The notes beneath the pieces were generated by a model. It saw only the letters and a program-made list of their open reading frames with translations, had not been told where the DNA came from and did no database searches. A program made the translations under genes and the position numbers. Positions 1 through 8,727 of a stretch of 64,000 bases of DNA are shown one piece after another (position 1 is the first letter of the stretch; each line of letters begins with the position of its first letter). The stretch is from Lactobacillus melliventris (lineage in GTDB: Bacteria > Bacillota > Bacilli > Lactobacillales > Lactobacillaceae). Location: NCBI RefSeq assembly GCF_013346935.1, contig NZ_JAAEEB010000001.1, positions 124,001 through 188,000 on the forward strand. The letters are read 5' to 3'.

Positions 1-1
1 A

Positions 2-76
2 AGAAGAATACCTAAGAAGTCCTTTTATTGGTATAAAAAGGTGATTGCTACTAATGGAGAAAACTTGGAGGAGTAA
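2..76 (+). CDS. 6-phospho-beta-glucosidase (GH1), C-terminal fragment
   Basis: Only the last 24 codons lie in the window; the gene starts upstream. The readable tail includes IPKKSFYWYKKVI followed by an acidic end, which closely resembles the conserved C-terminus of GH1 phospho-beta-glucosidases, where the SFYWYK block is near-invariant. The stop codon (74-76) sits one base before the ATG of the PTS permease, and the permease's Shine-Dalgarno lies inside this gene's final codons, so the two are almost certainly co-transcribed. GH1 enzymes of this kind hydrolyse phosphorylated beta-glucosides delivered by the PTS, which fits the neighbour. Family assignment rests on 24 residues only, so it is a strong guess rather than proof. 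Confidence 0.7.
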   Translation, partial: RRIPKKSFYWYKKVIATNGENLEE

Positions 77-77
77 A

Positions 78-1364
78 ATGAATAATGAAATATCTATTAA
101 GTTGGGTAAACTAAGTGATAAAGTAAGCAAAAATAAAGTAATACAAGGACTATCAAACGGTGTAATGGGAACTTTCCCATTGATAGTAGTTGGCGCTTTT
201 GCAAGTCTTTTTAATGGACTACGAATTCCTGCTTGGCAGAGTTTTATTCAAAGTACAGGTGTTGCTGCATCATTATCTATGATAACTAATTCAACAACTA
301 ATTTTTTGGGAGTATTAGTTGCATTTACTTGCGCTTCCAGTTTTGCCGATGAGTATGATGTGAAGTATAAACATATTGGATTGTTATCAATAATGTTTTA
401 TTTAATTTTACTACCAACATATTTAATGAAAAAAGGAGCAGTTGCTTATCTTACTTACGACTATTTAGGACCAGCAGGAATGATCACTGCTATAATTGGC
501 TCCTGGATTGTAGTGAAGTTATATAAATTTGTTGTTAATGATCACAATTGGACAATTAAAATGCCAAAAGGAACGCCACCATATGTTTCAAATTCATTTA
601 GCGCTTTAATTCCTGGTTTCGTAATTGCATTTGTAGCCTTTGTTCTCAGAATGATTTTTTTGGCTACTCCATTTAAATCGGCATTTGATTTGATTTATTA
701 CTTATTGCAAACTCCTTTAAACGCAATTATTGGAAATAATATTTGGTCAATCGTTTTAATTAACATAGTAGTGCAATTGCTTTGGGTTTTTGGTATTCAC
801 CCGGGATTTGTGGAATCAATTTTAGGTACTATCTTGTTTCAATTAGATGCTGTTAATCAAGCTGCCTATGCTGCAGGTAAATCAATTCCTAACATTATTG
901 GTTTTACCTTTAATTATAGTCTTACAGTCGCAGTATTTTATCCTGCTTTTGCTATAGCTGTTTTAATTTTTGCCCGTTCAAAGCGAATGAGAACAGCAAG
1001 TAAAATAGCTATTGTACCTGCACTTTTTGGCATTTCAGAGCCAATGAATTTCGGCTTTCCAATTATATTTAATCCAGTCTTAGCAGTTCCTTATATTATT
1101 GTACCTGCTTTAAACGCTTTTATTGGATACTATGTAATCAAAACAGGAATAGTTGCACGTTATGCTGGAATACTAGTAACTAATGTTCCTTTGGGCTTTA
1201 CGGGAATTATAAATGGCAGTTTTTCACTAGCAATTTTAGAAGTAGTACTATTTATTTTAGATATATTCATTTGTATGCCGTTCATTAAAGCATATGACAA
1301 GACTATTTCAGCTGAAGAAGCAAAGGAAACGGATGGAAAAATAAGAAGTAAAATCGAAGATTAG
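78..1364 (+). CDS. PTS sugar transporter subunit IIC, lactose/cellobiose family
   Basis: Membrane permease of a phosphotransferase system, about 428 residues with roughly 8-10 hydrophobic segments. Two motifs typical of the Lac-family EIIC are visible: GIHPG near residue 235 and GISEPMNFGFPI near residue 315. It would import and phosphorylate a beta-glucoside or related disaccharide together with EIIA and EIIB encoded elsewhere; no EIIA/EIIB is in the window. I chose ATG 78 over the upstream TTG at 45 because TTGGAGGAG lies just before it and the upstream extension overlaps the preceding gene's coding tail. The overlap with a GH1 C-terminus makes cellobiose or an aryl-beta-glucoside the likeliest substrate, an inference. 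A strong terminator follows. Confidence 0.88.
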   Translation: MNNEISIKLGKLSDKVSKNKVIQGLSNGVMGTFPLIVVGAFASLFNGLRIPAWQSFIQSTGVAASLSMITNSTTNFLGVLVAFTCASSFADEYDVKYKHIGLLSIMFYLILLPTYLMKKGAVAYLTYDYLGPAGMITAIIGSWIVVKLYKFVVNDHNWTIKMPKGTPPYVSNSFSALIPGFVIAFVAFVLRMIFLATPFKSAFDLIYYLLQTPLNAIIGNNIWSIVLINIVVQLLWVFGIHPGFVESILGTILFQLDAVNQAAYAAGKSIPNIIGFTFNYSLTVAVFYPAFAIAVLIFARSKRMRTASKIAIVPALFGISEPMNFGFPIIFNPVLAVPYIIVPALNAFIGYYVIKTGIVARYAGILVTNVPLGFTGIINGSFSLAILEVVLFILDIFICMPFIKAYDKTISAEEAKETDGKIRSKIED

Positions 1365-1397
1365 AATTTTAAAGGAAAAAATTAAGATATATTTTGT

Positions 1398-1428
1398 AAG
1401 TAAATAGTCAGAAACTATTTACTTTTTT
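1398..1428 (+). terminator. Rho-independent terminator after PTS EIIC
   Basis: An 11-bp perfect inverted repeat (AAGTAAATAGT / ACTATTTACTT) with a 5-base loop is followed by a T run. It closes the GH1-EIIC transcript. Confidence 0.85.
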
Positions 1429-1509
1429 ATGCAAAAAATAAAATACAGTTGTTTATACATATTAGAGAGGCAACATATAATCAATTTATAGTTTAGAAAA
1501 CCTAATTAA

Positions 1510-1702
1510 AGTTTTATCCTATTTGAATTTAATAGTCGTTATTACAAGCAAGGAAATCCAGAATTCATAAACTTATTTTTAATTGAAATTGATTAAGCCA
1601 TATCCAATCTTTTTTCAAAGCTTAAAAGAATAGCTTTAGCTAATATTAACTATGTATCAATTTTATGATGCAATAATGCTGATTTTATTCTAGTTGTATA
1701 GT
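1510..1702 (+). pseudogene. possible decayed gene remnant, unidentified
   Basis: The 320 bases between the EIIC terminator and the AraC gene hold no intact gene. One plus-strand frame reads a protein-like stretch (beginning near FNSRYYKQGNPEF) through in-frame stops at about 1585 and 1657 to a stop near 1702. The residue mix looks more like a decayed coding region than random AT-rich DNA, but I recognise no family. It could equally be chance. There is no start codon or Shine-Dalgarno of note. Confidence 0.2.
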
Positions 1703-1751
1703 TATTATTACAAAATTTAAACTAATAAACTTAACCAAATTAATTTTTGCT

Positions 1752-2900
1752 TTATAAACGTTTAATGTCTTGATTTTCTAAGGATAAAAATACAGTCTCT
1801 CTAAAATTTCTGCGATATGCGCTGGGTGTGAGGTGGAGTATAGTTTGAAAACTTCTTTCAAAGCTGTTGACTGAACTGTAGCCAACTTGTTCGCTGATGC
1901 TATTGATACTTTCATCCGTATATTTCAGTAAATTGCAGCTTTTTTGTATGCGGTAGTAGTTGCGTAAATAGTTAAAAGAATGTCCTGTCTTTTTAGAAAT
2001 CAACTTTCCCAAATACGCTTTATCATAATTATATTGCCGAGCCAAATCTTTTAACTTAACAGTATCACAGTTAACTTTAATAGTATTAATGATTTTGGCA
2101 AATCTATTGGTCAGATTATTATCGTAAGTTTTAAAATTATTTGACTCGCTTAAACCGCGTAGAGCATAGGATAATAAAATAGAAATATAGTCACAACAAA
2201 TCGCGTTTGATTGTGGTAAGGAAGAATAAGATTCAATGAATATATTTTGGATTATTCCTAAAATTTTCTCTGTGATTTGAACGTTAAATGTTAAATAGTT
2301 TTCGGTAGAACTATAGAGACATTTGTTAAAAAAATCAGCTAGTATGTTATCAGCTTTTATTAAGTTAAAAAAAGAATTATCAAAAGTACTTTTCTTCATC
2401 ACAATACAGATAACGATACTACTCTCAATGACTTCTATTTTATGAGAAGTACCAGGTGAAATTATTACTAGGTCACCTTTGTGTAAGGTAGAGACTGAAT
2501 TATCGGTGAAAAACTTAGTTTCTCCGTCTAATACTAAGTCTATTTCAAAATAGTCGTGTTTATGATAATGAACTAATTCATTTTGAAACTGCAGTAAAAT
2601 TTTGGCATCTTTTTCTTCAAACATGAAATAAGACTCTGACACGTTTTTATATAGCTGTTGGGGTTTTTGGATAATGGCTGTTACGTCAACATGTAAATTT
2701 TGCAAACATTGATAGAGTGAAAAAATATCATGAGACTTGTTTAAAGAATTTGGAGTTTTAGGCAATTCATACGAATAATTACTTTTTTGATATAAATGCA
2801 AAATTGCATCCAGTAAAGAAATTTTTTGATGTCTTTTAAAAAAACAAAATGACAAGTACTTTTGAATTGCCTTGTAAGACATATAAATTCGACGATTCAT
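1752..2900 (-). CDS. AraC/XylS-family transcriptional regulator with cupin domain
   Basis: A 382-residue regulator. The middle (about residues 105-175) reads as a cupin sensor, with an HYHKHDYFEIDLVLDG stretch and a KGDLVIISPGTSH turn. The last 100 residues form the double helix-turn-helix: LKDLARQYNYDKAYLGKLISK for the first and SISEQVGYSSVNSFERSFQ for the second, ending in the usual P-S-A-YRR. I place the start at 2900 because AGGAGAAAAA precedes that ATG; the in-frame ATG at 2936 has no such site. It is divergent from the GH2-esterase-GH39 operon, and AraC proteins of this type normally activate an adjacent sugar operon, so it is the likely local activator sensing a breakdown product. The ~100-residue N-terminal part is not assigned. 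Confidence 0.9.
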   Translation of the reverse strand: MNRRIYMSYKAIQKYLSFCFFKRHQKISLLDAILHLYQKSNYSYELPKTPNSLNKSHDIFSLYQCLQNLHVDVTAIIQKPQQLYKNVSESYFMFEEKDAKILLQFQNELVHYHKHDYFEIDLVLDGETKFFTDNSVSTLHKGDLVIISPGTSHKIEVIESSIVICIVMKKSTFDNSFFNLIKADNILADFFNKCLYSSTENYLTFNVQITEKILGIIQNIFIESYSSLPQSNAICCDYISILLSYALRGLSESNNFKTYDNNLTNRFAKIINTIKVNCDTVKLKDLARQYNYDKAYLGKLISKKTGHSFNYLRNYYRIQKSCNLLKYTDESINSISEQVGYSSVNSFERSFQTILHLTPSAYRRNFRETVFLSLENQDIKRL

Positions 2901-2960
2901 TTTTTCTCCTAACACTAATTTTGTTAAATTTAGCACTAAAAAGTATATCTGGTTAGTCTA

Positions 2961-2976
2961 TGAAAGCGCTTATAAT
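2961..2976 (+). promoter_or_regulatory. cre-like CcpA site overlapping -10 of the GH2 operon
   Basis: TGAAAGCGCTTATA (2961-2974) closely matches the CcpA catabolite-responsive element consensus with its central CG pair. It overlaps TATAAT at 2971-2976, a good -10 located 30 bases before the GH2 start. No strong -35 is visible, as expected for an activator-dependent promoter. Binding here would block polymerase, giving carbon catabolite repression of the downstream glycosidase operon. Confidence 0.6.
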
Positions 2977-3005
2977 TACATTGAAAAGTAAAAATGGAGG
3001 CAAAT

Positions 3006-5399
3006 ATGAACGAATCTATTTCTTTAAATTATAACTGGAAATTTCATTTGGGTGAAATCCAAAAACCAAAATTATTAGCAAAAAAATCGTATGCTTTTGG
3101 TGGGTTAACGGCTCCACTTGAAAATGAAACTGGCAGTATTATTCCAGTTGGTCCGGGAGGTAATCACTTCTTAAACTTAATATCTAATGGTGATCCCGAT
3201 AAAGGTTTACAGAATTTGGCTGGTACAGATTTTATTAAGTCTTTGGATAAAACGTGGCAGGAAATTAATATACCTGATGATTGGAAAAGACGTGAACCAT
3301 ATCAAAATGATCCGAATACGTTGATGACCGGTTCTAAACTTGATGGAATAGCCTATTACCGCAAGACTTTTAAACTTGCAACAGATTCATCAGAAGATAG
3401 GGAGTATCTGTTACATTTTGATGGCATTATGGGGTCAAGTGATATTTGGTTTAATGGCTGTTATTTGGGACACAATGACAGTGGCTATGTAGAGATAGAC
3501 TATGATGTTTCACAAATAATTAGATTCGCTAGCGATGGGAATAATGTTATTCTCGTGCGTACCGATACAACAACCGGTTCTGAAGGGTGGTGGTATGAAG
3601 GAGCCGGAATCTATAAGAATGTTTGGATTGAAGTCAGAGATTTAGTCCATTTAGAAAGCGATGAGTTTTACTTTAGGACAACGAAAATAAATGATCAAAA
3701 TGCAAAAATGTTGATCAGCTTTGTTGTCAAAAATGATTTAAATCACCCTATTTCTGTCACGCCAAAACTCACAATAAATCAAACGACTCAAATTGATTTT
3801 GCGACTGTGACAATACAATCTCAGTCAGTCAGACGGTTTAACAAAGCATTTGAGATAAAAGGACCAAAATTATGGTCGCCTGAGCATCCTCATTTATACC
3901 AAGCAAGATTGGAAATTGAAAATGACTCTTTGAAGCAAACTTTTGGTATTAAAACAGTCAGCTATGATGTCAATGGTTTTCATTTAAATGGCAAACTTTA
4001 TCTGTTGAAAGGTGTATGTGAGCATCAGGATTTTGGTGGGGTTGGCATAGCTTTGAATCAAGATATTATTGATTTTAAAGTCAAAAGGCTAAAGGAAATG
4101 GGTGTTAATGCGCTTAGGAGTTCACACCACTTTGCTTCAAAAGAGTTATTAAACGCATGTGATCGCTTGGGAATAATTTTAATTGATGAAAACCGTCTTT
4201 TAGAGGCTACACCTTGGCGATTAAGAAATTTGACTAGAATGGTAAAGCAAAGTCGATCCCATGTATGCATCTCATTTTGGTCAATTGCCAATGAAGAGAT
4301 TATCGGCAATACAGAATATGGTTGTCGTTCAGTAAAAAAGATCACAGAAATTATTCGTTATTTATCTCCTGATACATTATTAATTTCTGCAGAATTGTTA
4401 AATCCAGAGGGGAAAGTAAATGACGATTACATCAAGTACTTTGACATATTAGGAGTCAATTATCCTGAAGCAGGTGTAATGGGTGAAGGAGCTGAACTTA
4501 TTCATCAAAGTCATCCGAACTTACCAATGATGTGTACTGAAAACGCATCGTACTTTTCAACACGTGGTATTTACAAAGACGACGCTGAAAACTGTCACAC
4601 TAATAATTTTGGCTCTTTATATTCAATGGTTTTACCAGGGAAAAGAAAGCCGGGAGATCCGGGAGTAGGCGGGACTGCACGTCCTGAAACTGTGATGTCT
4701 TACCTGCATAAACATGAATATATGGGTGGTGTATTTTTGTGGACCGCCTTTGATTATTATGGTGAACCGTCACCTTTTGGTTGGCCGGGTATTAGTTCTC
4801 AATTTGGAATTATGGATTTAGGGGGTCTACCTAAAGACTATTTCTACTATTATCAGGCTCAATGGCAAGATCAGCCGATACTTCATCTCATGCCTTCTTG
4901 GAATAAAACTGATTTAACAATTGAAAATGGTCAAACCGAAGTCAGAGTTTTTTCAAACCTGGATGAGGTTGAACTGTTTATCAACCATAAAAGTTTAGGC
5001 AAAAAAGCCGTTAAAAACTATGAATGTAATTGGCAGATTAAATATGAACCTGGAGAACTTTTAGCTAAAGGATACGTGAAAGATAAGCTTGTGCAAAAAG
5101 ATAAAAAGGAAACCAGTGACAAAATTAGTAAAGTAAATACTGCTATTTTGTACCGGGGCAAAAACTGTACTTTATTTGAGTTAAAGGCAATTGATGGACA
5201 AAATCACTTTGTTCCCGATGATAATAGTTCGTTGCAAATTAAAGCAAATAATGGTCAGATCATCGGATTGACTAATGGCAACCCTTCTGATAACAGCGAA
5301 TATTCTTTAAGTAAAATTAAACTTTTTTCTGGTAAAGCTGTTGTGATTGTAAAACACGATGAAAATGTTTTGCCTAAACTTAATGTGGATTTTGACTAA
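3006..5399 (+). CDS. glycoside hydrolase family 2 (beta-galactosidase/beta-glucuronidase-like)
   Basis: A 797-residue retaining glycosidase. Domain order: N-terminal sugar-binding jelly roll (to about residue 210), Ig-like domain (about 215-315), TIM barrel (about 320-600), then C-terminal beta domains resembling those of bacterial GH2 proteins with DUF4982. Catalytic acid/base is the Glu in WSIANEE (residue 430) and the nucleophile is probably the Glu in MCTEN (residue 512). The GVCEHQD and SSHH stretches are the usual barrel substrate residues. There is no signal peptide, so it acts inside the cell. I used ATG 3006 because GGAGG lies 5 bases upstream; an earlier in-frame ATG at 2994 lacks that. 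Exact specificity (galactoside, mannoside, glucuronide) cannot be read. It is first gene of an operon with an esterase and GH39. Confidence 0.9.
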   Translation: MNESISLNYNWKFHLGEIQKPKLLAKKSYAFGGLTAPLENETGSIIPVGPGGNHFLNLISNGDPDKGLQNLAGTDFIKSLDKTWQEINIPDDWKRREPYQNDPNTLMTGSKLDGIAYYRKTFKLATDSSEDREYLLHFDGIMGSSDIWFNGCYLGHNDSGYVEIDYDVSQIIRFASDGNNVILVRTDTTTGSEGWWYEGAGIYKNVWIEVRDLVHLESDEFYFRTTKINDQNAKMLISFVVKNDLNHPISVTPKLTINQTTQIDFATVTIQSQSVRRFNKAFEIKGPKLWSPEHPHLYQARLEIENDSLKQTFGIKTVSYDVNGFHLNGKLYLLKGVCEHQDFGGVGIALNQDIIDFKVKRLKEMGVNALRSSHHFASKELLNACDRLGIILIDENRLLEATPWRLRNLTRMVKQSRSHVCISFWSIANEEIIGNTEYGCRSVKKITEIIRYLSPDTLLISAELLNPEGKVNDDYIKYFDILGVNYPEAGVMGEGAELIHQSHPNLPMMCTENASYFSTRGIYKDDAENCHTNNFGSLYSMVLPGKRKPGDPGVGGTARPETVMSYLHKHEYMGGVFLWTAFDYYGEPSPFGWPGISSQFGIMDLGGLPKDYFYYYQAQWQDQPILHLMPSWNKTDLTIENGQTEVRVFSNLDEVELFINHKSLGKKAVKNYECNWQIKYEPGELLAKGYVKDKLVQKDKKETSDKISKVNTAILYRGKNCTLFELKAIDGQNHFVPDDNSSLQIKANNGQIIGLTNGNPSDNSEYSLSKIKLFSGKAVVIVKHDENVLPKLNVDFD

Positions 5400-5418
5400 G
5401 AAAACGAAGGTGACTTTC

Positions 5419-5807
5419 ATGACTAAAAAACAAATTTCTAAGGCCATAGGTATCTTGAGTATGAATTTGCTCTATCTTTTATCTGCATTGTGTTCTCATC
5501 TAACGTTGTTTTGCACATCATTGGCAACGCCTTTTCGGGCATGCTTGTTAACGCCACAGCCCCCTATGAGATGTCAATTTTAACTGATCAAAAGCAATTT
5601 CCATTAGCAGTTTCAATCACTACTTTACTTGGTTCCGTAGCTGGCATGATTGTGCCAATGTTACTAGCAGCTGTAAAGATTGCACCAGGCCAAGATTCAT
5701 TTATGGCTGGCATAGCTGTATCAGTTGTGACTGCAGGTGTATTGTTTATTACCAGATTCGGTAGTCGAGTAGAAAAACAACAAAGTAATGAAAAAGGAGA
5801 AGATTAA
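5419..5807 (+). pseudogene. MFS transporter remnant (internal deletion and frameshift)
   Basis: A broken major facilitator superfamily transporter. It begins with an intact-looking start (MTKKQISKAIGILSMNLLYL, Shine-Dalgarno GAAGGTGA upstream), as expected for the first segment of such a protein. From about 5475 a different reading frame carries a C-terminal MFS portion: HIIGNAFSGMLVNATAPYEM, then two hydrophobic segments and a charged tail ending at 5807. A normal MFS transporter has about 400-450 residues; only about 120 remain, so roughly the central 300 codons are gone and the two ends are out of frame. Its place between the GH2 and esterase genes suggests it once imported the substrate of this operon. 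Confidence 0.75.
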
Positions 5808-5808
5808 A

Positions 5809-6771
5809 ATGAAAATCAAAAAAATATTTTTAGGTAAAGAAAATCAATCTGCATCGCTGACAACATATGTTTTAGACGACTCAATAGAAACTTTAAATGG
5901 CAAGAGTAGACCAGCAGTCATAATTTGCCCTGGTGGAGGCTTCTTCACTTGCTCTGATCGCGAAGCTGAACCAATTGCCATGTATTTTGTTTCGCTTGGC
6001 TATCACGCTTTTGTTTTAAGATATACTACATACTTCTCAGATACATTAGAAATGTCAGATTTGTTAAAGACTTTGCCCAAGAAGGAAAATACGATTTATC
6101 CTAAGCAGATAAGAGAACTCGGTCAGGCCATGTTGTTGATCAGAAAAAATGCTTTAAAGTGGCACGTTGATACCGAAAGAATTGGTGTATGCGGTTTTTC
6201 AGCTGGCGGACATGTTGCCGCTCTTTATTCCACAGAATTTAATGAGCCAGTTCTTACAGATTATTTAGGCGTAGACAAAAATGATTTACGGCCAGCCTTT
6301 GGTATTCTTGGTTATCCCATCACTGACTATCATCTTTTAGATGCCGATCTTGAAAAGAGAAAAAATAACCTTACGGACTACCACTTTATGACAGCTTCAA
6401 ACATTGTTACCTGTGGGACAGAAATTCCAGATAAAGAGCTTGAAACCAAACTTAGCCCAGTTGATCATGTTGATAGTGAAACACCACCATTTTTCATATG
6501 GACAACTGCAACTGACCCTCTAGTTAATCCGCTTCACTCACTGGAATTGGCTTCCATTTTAGCCCAAAATAATATTTCGTATGAAATTCATGTTTTTGAT
6601 CGAGGTACTCATGGTCTAAGCTTGGCTTCACAAGCTGCTGCTGGTTCTAAATCTCAAATTTCTCCTGTTGTTAATCAATGGACCAATTTATGTGCCAAGT
6701 GGTTAGAAAATAATTTTGCTCTTAAACTGCCTGCAGTCAGTGATTTTGAAAAAATGGAAGGAAAAAATTAG
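5809..6771 (+). CDS. alpha/beta hydrolase, probable acetyl esterase
   Basis: A 320-residue cytoplasmic alpha/beta-hydrolase. The nucleophile elbow is GFSAGG (Ser131) and the oxyanion-hole loop is PGGGFF (about 41-46), which replaces the HGGG of hormone-sensitive-lipase relatives. Candidate acid and base are the Asp in TATDPLV and the His in RGTHGLS near the C-terminus. This arrangement is that of BD-FAE/AXE-like sugar acetyl esterases. Start ATG 5809 has AGGAGA 8 bases upstream; the gene begins one base after the MFS remnant's stop, so translational coupling was probably in place before decay. Next to GH2 and GH39, deacetylation of xylo- or manno-oligosaccharides is the likely job (inference). 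Confidence 0.85.
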   Translation: MKIKKIFLGKENQSASLTTYVLDDSIETLNGKSRPAVIICPGGGFFTCSDREAEPIAMYFVSLGYHAFVLRYTTYFSDTLEMSDLLKTLPKKENTIYPKQIRELGQAMLLIRKNALKWHVDTERIGVCGFSAGGHVAALYSTEFNEPVLTDYLGVDKNDLRPAFGILGYPITDYHLLDADLEKRKNNLTDYHFMTASNIVTCGTEIPDKELETKLSPVDHVDSETPPFFIWTTATDPLVNPLHSLELASILAQNNISYEIHVFDRGTHGLSLASQAAAGSKSQISPVVNQWTNLCAKWLENNFALKLPAVSDFEKMEGKN

Positions 6772-6772
6772 A

Positions 6773-8239
6773 ATGCTAGATTTTAAAATAAATTCAAGTA
6801 AAAAAACACCGTTTCCACATTATTGGGAAATGTGTGTTGGTAGTGGTCATGCTTATACTGCTTTGAGAGCAGATTATCAAGAGCAATTAACAAAAGTACA
6901 TCAGGATATGGGTATTAAATTTGTCCGTTTTCATGGTTTGTTCGACGATGAAATGAGTGTCTGCATTGAGAACTTTGATTTTACGGGCAAATCACAAGGC
7001 ATCACCTATAATTTTGTTAATATTGATAAAATATATGATTTCTTACTAAAAATAGGCATGAAACCATTTGTAGAATTAAGCTTTATGCCCAGCTGTTTAG
7101 CTTCAAAACAGAATCAAATCTTTCCTTATGGTGGCAATAATTCCATGCCTAAATCTGATGAAGCGTGGGAGAATCTAATTGCTAAATTCATAGAGCATAT
7201 TCTTGACCGCTATGGTAAGGATGAAGTAGAGTCCTGGTACTTTGAAGTTTGGAATGAACCAAATTTATCGCGCTTTTTCTCAGGTACCAAAGAAGATTAC
7301 TTCCACTTATATGAAATAACAGTAAGAACTGCTAAGAAGATTGATGAAAAGCTTCGCTTTGGTGGTCCTGCCACATCTTACAATTCCTGGATACCCGATA
7401 TGATAACTTTTTGTCAGAAAAACCATTTGCCGCTAGATTTTATTTCAACACATCATTATCCCACAGATGATCCTTTGTGGGAAAGTGGCATGGATATTGA
7501 CGAATTCTTTAAAAAGACTAATGGAGTTTCACAAGATTATCCTCGTGGAATACTTAAAGTTATGACTTCGAAGACAAGAGAAGAAGCTCAAAACTACCCA
7601 CTATTTTATACAGAATGGAGCGTTTCAGCGATGGTTGGCGATTCCGCTCATGATACTCCTTATGGAGCAGCAATGGTCGCCAAAACTCTGGCTGATAATG
7701 ATGGACTAGTTGAAGGCTATGATTATTGGGCATTCTCAGACATTTTTGAAGAAGAATCCCAAAAGCCAGGTGTATTTCACGGCGGCTTTGGTCTGCAAAC
7801 AGTTGATGGTATAGAAAAACCTGTTTATAGATTATTTGAAATATTCCACAATCTCGGTGATCAAAGAATAAAAGTTGAAGATAATAATAATGCTACTGCA
7901 GAAATTTTGGCTGTTCAAAAAGGTAAAGATTTGCAAATCGTCGCATATAATCATAATGTGCCAAAAGAGCCAATAAAAACAGAGCAATTGGAAATAAATC
8001 TGGACAAAACAATTAGTGGTACTTGTGAAATTAACAGAATTGATGAAACCCATGCTAATCCAAAGAAATTGTGGCAGAAGATGGGAGAACCAACCTATGT
8101 TAACTATGAGCAAGTTAAAGAATTGCGTGCTGCTTCACAATTAAAAGCGGAAAGCCTAAAAATGCAAGATGGCAAGATTAACTTGGAACTAATGCCACAA
8201 TCATGTGCATTGATTACAGTTTCTAATTATTTTGAATAG
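6773..8239 (+). CDS. glycoside hydrolase family 39 (beta-xylosidase-like)
   Basis: A 488-residue retaining glycosidase. The acid/base is the Glu of FEVWNEPNL (residue 162) and the nucleophile the Glu of YTEWS (residue 281), both in typical GH39 contexts; a THHYP strand precedes the nucleophile. The C-terminal ~130 residues form the expected beta-sandwich. No signal peptide is present, so it acts on imported oligosaccharides. The start is ATG 6773 with GGAAGG before it; it follows the esterase stop by one base. GH39 members are mainly beta-xylosidases, with alpha-L-iduronidases and a few other activities also known, so xylosidase is the leading but not the only possibility. Last gene of the operon. 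Confidence 0.9.
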   Translation: MLDFKINSSKKTPFPHYWEMCVGSGHAYTALRADYQEQLTKVHQDMGIKFVRFHGLFDDEMSVCIENFDFTGKSQGITYNFVNIDKIYDFLLKIGMKPFVELSFMPSCLASKQNQIFPYGGNNSMPKSDEAWENLIAKFIEHILDRYGKDEVESWYFEVWNEPNLSRFFSGTKEDYFHLYEITVRTAKKIDEKLRFGGPATSYNSWIPDMITFCQKNHLPLDFISTHHYPTDDPLWESGMDIDEFFKKTNGVSQDYPRGILKVMTSKTREEAQNYPLFYTEWSVSAMVGDSAHDTPYGAAMVAKTLADNDGLVEGYDYWAFSDIFEEESQKPGVFHGGFGLQTVDGIEKPVYRLFEIFHNLGDQRIKVEDNNNATAEILAVQKGKDLQIVAYNHNVPKEPIKTEQLEINLDKTISGTCEINRIDETHANPKKLWQKMGEPTYVNYEQVKELRAASQLKAESLKMQDGKINLELMPQSCALITVSNYFE

Positions 8240-8244
8240 CAAAT

Positions 8245-8281
8245 AAAAGGACTTTAGAATTGTAATTTTAAAGTCCTTTTT
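8245..8281 (+). terminator. terminator after GH39
   Basis: Long near-perfect inverted repeat (AAAAGGACTTTA / TAAAGTCCTTTT) with a short loop and trailing T run, placed just after the GH39 stop. Confidence 0.88.
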
Positions 8282-8484
8282 GATAGTTAAAAAAGCAATT
8301 AAATTACATAACTCACAAAAATGATCAAATAGGTTTTATCAAAGAAATTTTTTTAAAAAAGTTCGTTAATGCTTACGAATGTAAACATTTTGAATTAATA
8401 ACAATTATGGCAGATCATAATGAAACTTGAGCTTTAATGTGATTAAATAACTTGAAATAACCCCCTTCTTTACGTTAAAAACGG

Positions 8485-8490
8485 TATAAT
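8485..8490 (+). promoter_or_regulatory. -10 box upstream of the 58-residue protein
   Basis: TATAAT lies about 30 bases before ATG 8521. No convincing -35 hexamer is at the right distance. The 200 bases before it (8282-8484) show no gene. Confidence 0.4.
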
Positions 8491-8520
8491 TCTAAGTAAA
8501 TTGAAGGGAGTTTTTTACAA

Positions 8521-8697
8521 ATGATGTGTGATAACTTATTTTTTAAAGTTTTGTGGGTAGTGGTATACGCTATTACTGCTTACTTTACCTTTACGGGCAA
8601 TATGATGATGGGAATGTACTGGATGGCTGGTGGCATGCTTGCTCAAGCAGTGGTAGATCTGGTTTATCATTTTTGGCCTAAGCGTAAAAAGTGTTAA
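8521..8697 (+). CDS. small hydrophobic protein, unknown function
   Basis: A 58-residue ORF starting MMCDNLFFKVLW. A first hydrophobic helix covers roughly residues 6-22. A second segment, rich in Met and Gly (GNMMMGMYWMAGGML), covers about 26-50, followed by a basic tail FWPKRKKC. It has an upstream -10 box, a GGGAG site 10 bases before the ATG, and its own terminator, so it is likely a real monocistronic gene. Topology suggests two membrane passes with the basic C-terminus inside. I recognise no family; there is no leader-peptide or bacteriocin double-Gly motif. A toxin-like or membrane-adaptor role is possible but unsupported. Confidence 0.65.
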   Translation: MMCDNLFFKVLWVVVYAITAYFTFTGNMMMGMYWMAGGMLAQAVVDLVYHFWPKRKKC

Positions 8698-8701
8698 AAA
8701 A

Positions 8702-8727
8702 CAGCTTCTATATGAAGCTGCTTTTTT
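8702..8727. terminator. bidirectional terminator
   Basis: CAGCTTC / GAAGCTG hairpin with T runs on both strands. It serves the small membrane protein on the plus strand and the serine hydrolase on the minus strand, whose stop codon lies in the T tract. Confidence 0.82.

Noticed and set aside
4058..4345. Minus-strand frame inside the GH2 gene
   Set aside because: It is the mirror of a conserved catalytic domain; no start site and no codon pattern of its own.
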